Shown: positions 26,948 through 35,475 of the stretch, piece by piece
Position numbering within the stretch: the first letter of the stretch is position 1
How the letters are laid out: every line of letters begins with the position of its first letter
Assembly: GCA_013815775.1 (NCBI GenBank)
Contig: JACDFN010000001.1
Location: 1-45,882, forward strand
Source of the DNA: Candidatus Saccharimonadota bacterium
GTDB lineage: Bacteria > Patescibacteriota > Saccharimonadia > Saccharimonadales > UBA10212
Direction: 5' to 3'
Length of the DNA stretch: 45,882 bases
Made by a program: the position numbers and the translations under genes
Notes under the pieces: generated by a model
What the model saw: only the letters and a program-made list of their open reading frames with translations
Databases searched by the model: none
Told to the model about the DNA's origin: nothing

Positions 26948-28025
26948 CTTTATAGACGCCGAGGGTTTGCTGGGCCATTTTTTTCCAAGAATATTGCTGG
27001 GCAAGCTTCAGACCGTTTTCACTCATTTCTTTTGCTAAAGCCTTATCGTCAAGTAGCTGTTGAATCTTCTCGGCCATATCTTTGGAGCTGTTGGGGTCAA
27101 AATATAGTGCCGCCTCTTGGTAAATTTCAGGGAGACAAGTCGCGTTGCTTGACGCCACGGGCAAGCCATAAAGCATTGCCTCCAGACCCGGTAATCCAAA
27201 TCCTTCGCTTAGTGACGGAAAGACATAGACCTGAGCGTTTTGGTAAAGCCATCTAAGCTCCCCTTCGGAAACAAAATCTGTAAATATTACGTCGCTAACC
27301 TTCTTATTTGTAAAGTATTTTTCGAGTTTTTGGTAGTTACCGTCGGTTTTACCGGCCAGAACTAGGCTAAGCTCAGGGTACGTCCACTTTAATTCTTGGA
27401 AAGCGTCCACCAGTCGCCTTAAATTCTTGTGGCGCTGTGCCCTGCCGACGTAGAGCAAGTATTGTTTACCCTCTAGACTTTTTATTGGCATAGGATCGGC
27501 CGTAATTTTATCTGCCGCCTCAGAGGTTACAACAATTTTATCTAAGTTTAGTCGGGTATAGCTGCTCAAGTCTTTTTTTACAAACTCGCTGGGCGTTATA
27601 ATTTTCTTAGACTTATGGGCAACTACCCAAACGACCCCCCTGTAGACCCATTGCTTCAATTTGAATACCAACCAGTTCTTTGTCGGATTATGAAACCTGG
27701 CGGTGGTCAGGTCGTGAACAGTGGTAACGGTTTTTTTGGGGTACAGCACCGGTTGGTGAGTCATAGAAAAATGCACCAAATCCGGCTTCAGGCTCCATAT
27801 CTGACGAAGAAGACCAAACTGCTCAGCAAAGGTAAATTCCCTATAAGGAGAGGCAACTTTTTTAAACTTCGGGCTCGTTGGCTGCCAAGTTTTGTAATCA
27901 TCGGGCTTAAGCAGTACCGTGTAATCGTTTTGATTATCGATTTTTTGCAAATAGTGCAGCAGCCGCTCCACATAACGGCCTGTGCTAGTCCGGAGTTCCC
28001 TTGCGTCAATCACTACTTGTGCCAT
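26931..28025 (-). CDS. Glycosyltransferase family 4 (GT-B)
   Basis: YLLYVGRAQRHKNLRRLVDAFQEL...VYVFPSLSEGFGLPGLEAMLYGLPVASSNATCLPEI. Confidence 0.9.
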   Translation of the reverse strand: MAQVVIDARELRTSTGRYVERLLHYLQKIDNQNDYTVLLKPDDYKTWQPTSPKFKKVASPYREFTFAEQFGLLRQIWSLKPDLVHFSMTHQPVLYPKKTVTTVHDLTTARFHNPTKNWLVFKLKQWVYRGVVWVVAHKSKKIITPSEFVKKDLSSYTRLNLDKIVVTSEAADKITADPMPIKSLEGKQYLLYVGRAQRHKNLRRLVDAFQELKWTYPELSLVLAGKTDGNYQKLEKYFTNKKVSDVIFTDFVSEGELRWLYQNAQVYVFPSLSEGFGLPGLEAMLYGLPVASSNATCLPEIYQEAALYFDPNSSKDMAEKIQQLLDDKALAKEMSENGLKLAQQYSWKKMAQQTLGVYKEILNK

Positions 28026-28077
28026 AAACTTTAACTACTACTATATCTTAAAAGAAGAAAGAGTCTTATATTCCACC

Positions 28078-29070
28078 ATGGCAAAACGAGCATTAATCAC
28101 TGGGATAACCGGCCAGGACGGCGGCCACTTGGCCGAGCTACTCCACAAGAAAGACTACAAAGTTTACGGCATTATTCGAGGGCAACATAACCCCAAGCGT
28201 ATTGTCGTCGAACAGGAACAGCCATACGTCAACCTAATAGAGGCAGATCTAACTGACGGATCTTCTCTAGTCCGGGCAATTGAAACTGCACAACCGGAAG
28301 AACTCTATAATCTGGCAGCAGTGAGCCATGTGGGCTACTCCTTTAAAAATCCGCAACTTACAGCAGAGGTTACCGGTAAAGGAGTGCTGAACGTATTGGA
28401 GGCAATTCGATTATCTGGCGGCGAAAAAACAATTCGCTTTTATCAAGCGTCAACATCCGAAATGTTTGGGGGGCTTGACTATAACCGGCCTGGCAAAGGT
28501 TACGATGAAGATGCCCTGTTTCACCCGCGCAGTCCTTATGGCGTTGCTAAATTATACGGACATTGGATTACCAAAAACTATAGAGAAAGCTATGGTATAC
28601 ACGCAAGTTGCGGAATATTATTTAATCATGAGGGGCCACGCCGAGGGCTGGAATTTGTGACACGAAAAATTAGTAACTCGGTTGCCCGGATACATCTCGG
28701 CAAACAGGATCATATTGAGCTTGGTAATTTAGATTCAAAGAGAGATTGGGGCTATGCAGGTGACTATGTAGACGGTATGTGGCGCATGCTCCAACAAGAT
28801 GAGCCGGGAGACTATATTCTTGCTACCGGAGAAACTCATTCTATTGGAGATTTTCTGGAACTTGCCTTTAAAGAAGTAGGCATTGATGATTGGAAGCCGT
28901 ACGTAAAACAGAACCCAGCTTTCATGCGACCTGCAGAAGTTGATATTCTTCTTGGAAACCCCGCAAAAGCCGAAAGCGTTTTAGGCTGGAAAAGACAAGT
29001 AGATTTTCCTGGCCTAGTAAAGATGATGGTCCAGTACGACTTAGGGATTGAGACCAAAAGATCTACTTAA
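28078..29070 (+). CDS. gmd: GDP-mannose 4,6-dehydratase
   Basis: MAKRALITGITGQDGGHLAELL; YQASTSEMFG; HPRSPYGVAKLYGHWITKNYRE; NHEGPRRGLEFVTRKI. Start trimmed from 27982. Confidence 0.93.
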   Translation: MAKRALITGITGQDGGHLAELLHKKDYKVYGIIRGQHNPKRIVVEQEQPYVNLIEADLTDGSSLVRAIETAQPEELYNLAAVSHVGYSFKNPQLTAEVTGKGVLNVLEAIRLSGGEKTIRFYQASTSEMFGGLDYNRPGKGYDEDALFHPRSPYGVAKLYGHWITKNYRESYGIHASCGILFNHEGPRRGLEFVTRKISNSVARIHLGKQDHIELGNLDSKRDWGYAGDYVDGMWRMLQQDEPGDYILATGETHSIGDFLELAFKEVGIDDWKPYVKQNPAFMRPAEVDILLGNPAKAESVLGWKRQVDFPGLVKMMVQYDLGIETKRST

Positions 29071-29990
29071 GAGCTAAGAATATCTTCGATAGTTTGGTTG
29101 ATTGGTATTAATGGCTGCCAGCCTGTCTCTTTTTTGAGACGTTCGTAGCTGCCGTATATTTCGTGAGCGTCAGTTGGACGTATCAAAGAAGGGTCGGTTT
29201 CAACCTTAAGTCCGCTTGATCCCGTTTCATCAATTATCATATTTAGTATTTCTTCACCAGCTATACTTCGGCCGGTGCATATATTGTATGTACTAAACTT
29301 CAACTCCTTGGTTGCCAATAAAAAGTAAGCTTTAACAACGTCTCTAACATCCGTGTAATCTCGCCTAGTTTTAAGATTTCCGACTTTAACAGGAGTATCT
29401 TGCTCACCAGCTTCCAGTACTTGTTTAATAAGGTCTGGCACCAAAAAGCCCTGCAACTGCCCCGGCCCTATATGGTTAAAAGGTCTGACGATAATGCAAT
29501 CCAGCCCGCTTTCCTTATATTTTTTAGCTTCGTCTTCCATTGCCATTTTACTTTTTGTGTATGGAGAAACATCATTGGCAACCTTTGAGTCCTCTGTCAA
29601 AGGCATTGGTTGCATGCTGTCATAAACCGAGCCTGTGCTTATTGCCAGTATTCGGGTTTTAAGCTTTTGCTCACTAACCCTATTGCAAATATTGCTCAGG
29701 ACAGAAACATTTACTTTCATATATAAATCAGGTTGCTCAAAAGACTGGCCTACGTTAGCTAGTCCCGCCAAATTAATTACTGCCTGGTACGGTGCAAGAT
29801 CAAGCTTACCGACCTGTTCCTGGTCAGTTAAGTCACATATGATGAATTCATCAACTAACCTATCTATCTCACTTTTAGATTCTATTTCCCGGGCTATTCC
29901 ATCAACCTTGAACCCAGCGTCAACCAGAGCCCTAGTCAAGTGCTTTCCCACGAAGCCGTTAATCCCAGTTACTAATATTTTGTCTGCCAT
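29067..29990 (-). CDS. rmd: NAD-dependent epimerase/dehydratase, probable GDP-6-deoxy-D-mannose reductase (Rmd-like)
   Basis: MADKILVTGINGFVGKHL; SPYTKSKMAMEDEAKKY; VRPFNHIGPGQ; adjacent to gmd. Start trimmed from 30029. Confidence 0.75.
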   Translation of the reverse strand: MADKILVTGINGFVGKHLTRALVDAGFKVDGIAREIESKSEIDRLVDEFIICDLTDQEQVGKLDLAPYQAVINLAGLANVGQSFEQPDLYMKVNVSVLSNICNRVSEQKLKTRILAISTGSVYDSMQPMPLTEDSKVANDVSPYTKSKMAMEDEAKKYKESGLDCIIVRPFNHIGPGQLQGFLVPDLIKQVLEAGEQDTPVKVGNLKTRRDYTDVRDVVKAYFLLATKELKFSTYNICTGRSIAGEEILNMIIDETGSSGLKVETDPSLIRPTDAHEIYGSYERLKKETGWQPLIPINQTIEDILSS

Positions 29991-30058
29991 TAAATATAGC
30001 CTACACGAAATCAATACTATTCCGAACAATGACTCGCGGCTTCAATTGCTCATAAGAG

Positions 30059-30886
30059 GTGAAAGTTATAGAATTAAGTGAAGTGAAAGACCTAAAAAAT
30101 CGCTATCGATATTCCACTATTTTGCTTAAGCAGCTTGTAAAAACCGATTTCAAGTTACGTTATCAGGGTTCGTTTTTGGGATATGTTTGGACGCTGCTAC
30201 GGCCGTTAGCTTTATTTGCAATTTTATATGTTGTCTTTGGGAAGTTCCTAAAAATTGGCGACTCTGTTCCTCACTTTCCCATCTACCTACTACTGGGCAT
30301 AGTCGTATGGAATTACTTTGCCGAGGTAACCAGCGGCAGCGTTGCTGCTATTGTGGGCAAGGGTGAATTAATCAGAAAGATTAACTTTCCTAAGTATGTC
30401 ATTGTGCTTGCCGGTTCTTTCTCAGCACTCATAAACCTATGCATCAACTTTGTTGTCGTCGGGTTATTCTTGTACATCAACGATGTAGACATTAGAACTA
30501 TCGCGACTACTTTACCGATTTTCATCGTAGAGCTGTTTATTTTTTCATTAGCGTTAGCGTTTTTCTTAAGTGCAGCTTATGTTCGCTTTAGAGATATAAA
30601 TTATATTTGGGAAGTTATAATGCAGGCGGCGTTTTATATTACCCCAATTCTATATCCACTAAGCCTTCTGCCTGAAAATGCCGCTAAAATTATCATGCTA
30701 AATCCAATGGCTCAAATAATACAAGATATGCGCTACGTTTTGGTTACAGACAAAACCTTGACGATGAGCGGAGTTTATAACTCGCACTACATAAGGGCGG
30801 TACCGGTTGGGGTAACTATTTTACTGGTGGTTATTGCGGCCGTATACTTCAAAAAACGCTCACGTTATTTTGCGGAGGATGTTTAG
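30059..30886 (+). CDS. wzm: ABC-2 type polysaccharide exporter permease
   Basis: LKQLVKTDFKLRYQGSFLGYVWTLLRPLALFAILYVVFG; ISP..; GTG start. Confidence 0.9.
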   Translation: MKVIELSEVKDLKNRYRYSTILLKQLVKTDFKLRYQGSFLGYVWTLLRPLALFAILYVVFGKFLKIGDSVPHFPIYLLLGIVVWNYFAEVTSGSVAAIVGKGELIRKINFPKYVIVLAGSFSALINLCINFVVVGLFLYINDVDIRTIATTLPIFIVELFIFSLALAFFLSAAYVRFRDINYIWEVIMQAAFYITPILYPLSLLPENAAKIIMLNPMAQIIQDMRYVLVTDKTLTMSGVYNSHYIRAVPVGVTILLVVIAAVYFKKRSRYFAEDV

Positions 30887-30889
30887 CTT

Positions 30890-32068
30890 ATGAGTGACGA
30901 AATTGCTATTAGAGTAAATAACGTTTCTAAGAATTTTAGACTTCCTCACGAGAAAAGTTCTACCTTAAAGGGTGTTTTTACAAGCTTGGTATCCAAAAAA
31001 CGAAAAGGGTATGAGACACAACATGCTCTTAAGAACATCTCTTTCGAGGTCAAAACTGGGGAATTCTTCGGTATAGTCGGGAGAAACGGTAGCGGTAAAA
31101 GTACCCTGCTAAAAATTTTGGCTAACATATATCAGCCCAACAAGGGCACAGTTGAGGTTAGAGGAAAGTTAGTGCCTTTTATTGAGTTAGGAGTTGGGTT
31201 TAATCCAGAGTTATCCGGTCGAGAAAATGTATTTCTGAATGGTGCCCTGCTTGGTTTTAGTAGAAAAGAAATGCAGGCTATGTACAAAGACATCGTCGAG
31301 TTCGCCGAACTTGAACGGTTTATGGATCAAAAGTTAAAAAACTACTCTTCAGGCATGCAGGTTCGATTGGCTTTTTCCTTAGCAATCCGAGCTAACACAG
31401 ACATTCTGCTAGTGGATGAAGTGCTGGCTGTTGGTGATGCCGATTTCCAGAGAAAATGCTTCGAATATTTCAAAACACTCAAGCGTAATAATAAAACGGT
31501 GGTGTTCGTTACTCATGATATGGACGCTATTAGGGAATATTGCGATCGAGCACTAATGATTGAAGGTAGTAAAATTGTTAAAATTGGTTCTCCGGATTCA
31601 ATAGCGCAAAGCTACCACAAGCTATTCGCAACCCCTACCACCAATAAGGAAGGTGCAAGCCAAGACCGGTGGGGCGACAAGTTAGCCTACACCTCTGATA
31701 TGTCAATTCAATTAGAATCAAATACCATTACTGTCACACAAAAGGTGATGGCTAACCAAAGTTTGAGCGGTCCAGTAATAGGGTTTAGAATCAGGGACGC
31801 TGCCGGCAAGGAAGTGACAGGTACAAACACAGCGATAGAAAATACCAAAATACACGATTTAAGGCAGGGCAAAAGCATAACCTTGGAATGGAGGTTTGCC
31901 AACATTTTAGCGGACGGTCAGTATTTAATCGATCCCGCCGTTCTTCATCAGGACGGTATTACAGTGTCTGATTGGTGGAACGATTCAAAGCGATTCACTG
32001 TAAAGAAGAATCGTCACCTTCCATATACTTTAGATCCAGGATTCACACTTAGAGTTAGCAATGATTGA
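30890..32068 (+). CDS. wzt: ABC polysaccharide exporter ATPase with C-terminal Wzt-like carbohydrate-binding extension
   Basis: GIVGRNGSGKSTLLKILANIYQPNKG; YSSGMQVRLAFSLAI; LLVDEVLAVGD; ~150-aa beta-rich C-terminal extension (GFRIRDAAGKEVTGTNT). Confidence 0.92.
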   Translation: MSDEIAIRVNNVSKNFRLPHEKSSTLKGVFTSLVSKKRKGYETQHALKNISFEVKTGEFFGIVGRNGSGKSTLLKILANIYQPNKGTVEVRGKLVPFIELGVGFNPELSGRENVFLNGALLGFSRKEMQAMYKDIVEFAELERFMDQKLKNYSSGMQVRLAFSLAIRANTDILLVDEVLAVGDADFQRKCFEYFKTLKRNNKTVVFVTHDMDAIREYCDRALMIEGSKIVKIGSPDSIAQSYHKLFATPTTNKEGASQDRWGDKLAYTSDMSIQLESNTITVTQKVMANQSLSGPVIGFRIRDAAGKEVTGTNTAIENTKIHDLRQGKSITLEWRFANILADGQYLIDPAVLHQDGITVSDWWNDSKRFTVKKNRHLPYTLDPGFTLRVSND

Positions 32069-32948
32069 CACAAAAGCAATTACTACATTTGCGCAATATA
32101 ATGAAGACTTGATTCTATTGGCCCTCTCGCATGATAAGAGCGAGGGATTCTACGTGGACGTAGGAGCGAACTACCCCACAATAGATTCAGTCACAAAACT
32201 TTTTTACGAAAAAGGTTGGCGAGGTATTAACATAGAGCCTGTTAAGTCGCTTCATCAGGAATTACTTAAAGAGAGACCAAAGGACATAAATTTAATGTGT
32301 GGAGCAGGCGTAAAGCCCGGCAATTTATTATTGCGCGAGTATATAGGTGCGACTGGGCACTCTACGTTTGACGAAGAAGTTAAAAAGCAACGTGGAGACA
32401 GTTCAGAATATAAGGAGTATGAGGTACCGATAAAAACTCTAAATGATATCTTTACAGAAAATAAAGTTAAACAAATTGATTTTTTGAAGGTAGATGTTGA
32501 GGGATTCGAATATGAAGTAATTCTTGGCAATGATTGGGATAAGTATAGGCCGGAATTTATTTGCGTAGAAGCTACTCACCAATCGAAGGACTGGAAAACT
32601 CATCTTAAAAAAAATAAGTACAAGCTATTCATATCAGATGGCCTAAACGAGTACTACGTAGCAGAAGATTCATGGGATAAAGCGACAAATGGTTTTGAAG
32701 AGAGGATTGTAATGCTTGACTATCGTGCTCTGAAGCAACACCAACAACAGTCTTGGTCCAAAGACACAGAGCAGTTATTATTGCTAACGAACATAGTTAA
32801 ACGCCATGACAAAACAATTAGAGACCTTAGTGAGGCACTTGCACGTTCCTCGAGACTGTCCTTGACTGATCAAACGTGGCCGAGAAGATTAAAAAGGGCC
32901 ATTAAAGGCCTTACGGTCGATTGGTATAAATTTAAAACTAAAAAGTAA
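32061..32948 (+). CDS. FkbM family methyltransferase
   Basis: FYVDVGANYPTIDSVTKLFYEKGWRGINIEPVKSLHQEL; IDFLKVDVEGFEYEVILGNDW. Confidence 0.88.
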   Translation: MIDTKAITTFAQYNEDLILLALSHDKSEGFYVDVGANYPTIDSVTKLFYEKGWRGINIEPVKSLHQELLKERPKDINLMCGAGVKPGNLLLREYIGATGHSTFDEEVKKQRGDSSEYKEYEVPIKTLNDIFTENKVKQIDFLKVDVEGFEYEVILGNDWDKYRPEFICVEATHQSKDWKTHLKKNKYKLFISDGLNEYYVAEDSWDKATNGFEERIVMLDYRALKQHQQQSWSKDTEQLLLLTNIVKRHDKTIRDLSEALARSSRLSLTDQTWPRRLKRAIKGLTVDWYKFKTKK

Positions 32949-32949
32949 T

Positions 32950-34248
32950 TTAACTTCGCTTTTCTATAATCTGAAAAATGGAATTGGAGGTTTTGCTCCA
33001 ACTAAATTTTGCTGCTTGGGAGGCACCATTCTCGACCAATGATTTGGTTTTACTGTTATTCGAGGATAGTAAGCTGCGGACCTCTTTTCTAATACCAACA
33101 GACCTTTTTGTATACAATGGGACGGTGCCTGCTACTTCCACTACGGCACCGTTCTTGTAGCATATTACCGGGCATTTATGGGCCATAGCTTCCAGAACAG
33201 GTAACCCGAAGCCTTCATATGTGCTTGGGTAGACAAAGGCCAGAGCATGTTTATATAACCAGTCACGGGTTTTGTCGTCAGTAAAGCCCAAAAAAACAAT
33301 ATCTCCAAGGTATGAGGAACTTCTAAGGGAACCCTGGATTTCTTCCGTGGCAATATTTTCCGGCCCCTGCATCGTATCTCCAGTTAAGAATAGTTTAATT
33401 TTGACACCCTCTGCTCTAAGCGCATTAAAGGCAGTTATCAAATCTTCTAACTTTCTCCTTCTATCAGCTCCACCTACATATAAAAGATAGGGCGTTCCTA
33501 GGTCATGTTTAAATGGTTTAGCTAAATACCCCCAGGAGGTCTTTTCGTACCTTAGCAGCGATGGGGGTTCATCGTCACCCTCTACTGGGGATACACCTAA
33601 ATGTGTTATCTCAATTTTCTTCGGACTAGCCCCAACAAAATTAATAAAATCGATTTTAGTTTGCTCAGAGATAGCGAGCATAAGGTCAGCTCTCCGGGCA
33701 TTAATTTTTAATTTTTTCAAGTATAGCCAGCGCCTTGCTGTGCATCTTAAAGCTGCCTTTCTAGAGTAGCCTCTTGTTCTAGCAGTAGAATATGACCATA
33801 AATATTCCCATTCCAATACATAAGGAATAATGTCATAAACTATTAATACTTTTCTTAATCCCCACTTTCGCGGTAAGTTCTGAGATTGGTCGGGTTGTAT
33901 GAAAACGTCTATCCCCTTCAAGTCTTTAGTTATAGAGCTGCCAATGTAACGGTCCTTCAACTCGCCTAATTGTCGGATGGTACTTTTTATTAAGCGTTGC
34001 AACCTACCTATAGGAGAAGTCTTCTGGGCGAGCTTCTTTTCTGTTAAATACCGTATCTCGTAATTCATTCCATCAAGTTTTAGTAGCCTAACAGGATTGT
34101 TGAGATCACTTTTGAACATAAAAAAAACGAACCGGTGCTTTTCGCGATCTTTATCAGAAATATGGTTAATAAAGTTTAATACTGTAAAACCTATGCCTCT
34201 CATTCTGTGAGCGCTTTGGAGAGCAGATATATCGATGCCTATTGTCAT
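32950..34248 (-). CDS. Glycosyltransferase family 4
   Basis: YLLYVGGADRRRKLEDLITAFNAL...AFVYPSTYEGFGLPVLEAMAHKCPVIC; ATGA overlap with neighbouring GT. Confidence 0.9.
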   Translation of the reverse strand: MTIGIDISALQSAHRMRGIGFTVLNFINHISDKDREKHRFVFFMFKSDLNNPVRLLKLDGMNYEIRYLTEKKLAQKTSPIGRLQRLIKSTIRQLGELKDRYIGSSITKDLKGIDVFIQPDQSQNLPRKWGLRKVLIVYDIIPYVLEWEYLWSYSTARTRGYSRKAALRCTARRWLYLKKLKINARRADLMLAISEQTKIDFINFVGASPKKIEITHLGVSPVEGDDEPPSLLRYEKTSWGYLAKPFKHDLGTPYLLYVGGADRRRKLEDLITAFNALRAEGVKIKLFLTGDTMQGPENIATEEIQGSLRSSSYLGDIVFLGFTDDKTRDWLYKHALAFVYPSTYEGFGLPVLEAMAHKCPVICYKNGAVVEVAGTVPLYTKRSVGIRKEVRSLLSSNNSKTKSLVENGASQAAKFSWSKTSNSIFQIIEKRS

Positions 34249-35411
34249 GACAACTCCTTAGCAACTTTTAAAAATTCTTCTGCGCTTTTTACCCAAGAAA
34301 ACTCCCTTGCTCGCTCTGGTCCCTCAAGCCTTGCTTTATCAGTTTTGTTATCGATATTTCTTAAGTAATCCTCCATGGCTAAGGTTAATTTCTCTAAGTT
34401 GTCACTTGGCACCATTTTCCCGGCACTACCTACCACTTCGGGTAAGGATGAGTTATTGGCAGTTATAACAGGTACACCGCAGGCCAGAGCCTCAAGTGGG
34501 GGCATTCCAAAACCCTCATAGTGGCTAGGGTAAACTAGCATTTTAGTTCCCGATATTATTGCCGGTTTGTCTTCATCTTTAACATAAGATGAAGGTCTGA
34601 TGATATTGTATCCTTCGTTTACCTTACTGATGATCTTCTGAAAGAGAGTGTCGGTTTTCCAGCCACTTACCCCAACTAGCAGCAAAGAGGTATCCTTAAT
34701 TATATCTTTAGGTAAACTGCAGAAGGCTTCAACCAAACTATCAAGGTTCTTGCGAGGCTCAAGGTTTGAAAGGGCTAGAATATAATCTCCTTCAATCCCG
34801 TATTTACTTTTTACTTCTTCAATTTCCTTTTTACTCCTTCTGTAGAATAGTCTCGGATCAGTTGCGGGGGTTGCTACCACCACCATGGCTGGGTCAATTT
34901 GATAAAAATCTATTATTTCATTTCGAGCATTTTGGGAAATTGTTAGAACTCTGTTTGTTTTTTCAATAGATTTACGGACCTGTTTAGTAAGAAAAACAGC
35001 ATTACCCTCATCAGAATATTGGCGATGTAGCTCAAAGGAAAGGTCAAAAATTACAATCGCAGATTTGCTAAAAGCTAGCGGCATACTAACAAACCTTGGG
35101 AATATATAAACTCCTGGACCACACCATAAATCAAGGGGAGGCAGCATTCTCCTGCGCCACAACGCACTCATAACTCTGAATGAGAGGGGTACGGTTTTAA
35201 AGCCAACATGCTTAAAACCAAATTTCAAAAACTTCGCTTTTGTATCATGAGGAATAATTACACTAATTTTTGGGACTTCTAATCCTAAATATTTTCTATC
35301 TTCCAATAGTTCATCTATTCCTTTTAAAATACCTAAGATATATTGGCCAACACCGCTGAAATGGCCTTCGACCAAACCTAGACCATCAATATAGATTGAT
35401 TTTTGCTTCAT
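34245..35411 (-). CDS. Glycosyltransferase family 4
   Basis: YILALSNLEPRKNLDSLVEAFCSLP...MLVYPSHYEGFGMPPLEALACGVPVITANNSSLPEVVG. Confidence 0.9.
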   Translation of the reverse strand: MKQKSIYIDGLGLVEGHFSGVGQYILGILKGIDELLEDRKYLGLEVPKISVIIPHDTKAKFLKFGFKHVGFKTVPLSFRVMSALWRRRMLPPLDLWCGPGVYIFPRFVSMPLAFSKSAIVIFDLSFELHRQYSDEGNAVFLTKQVRKSIEKTNRVLTISQNARNEIIDFYQIDPAMVVVATPATDPRLFYRRSKKEIEEVKSKYGIEGDYILALSNLEPRKNLDSLVEAFCSLPKDIIKDTSLLLVGVSGWKTDTLFQKIISKVNEGYNIIRPSSYVKDEDKPAIISGTKMLVYPSHYEGFGMPPLEALACGVPVITANNSSLPEVVGSAGKMVPSDNLEKLTLAMEDYLRNIDNKTDKARLEGPERAREFSWVKSAEEFLKVAKELS

Positions 35412-35475
35412 ATGACTTAGTCATAGTTTAACAGAGGACATAGTACTAACTACAGCGAACATTATTAAATTATTC

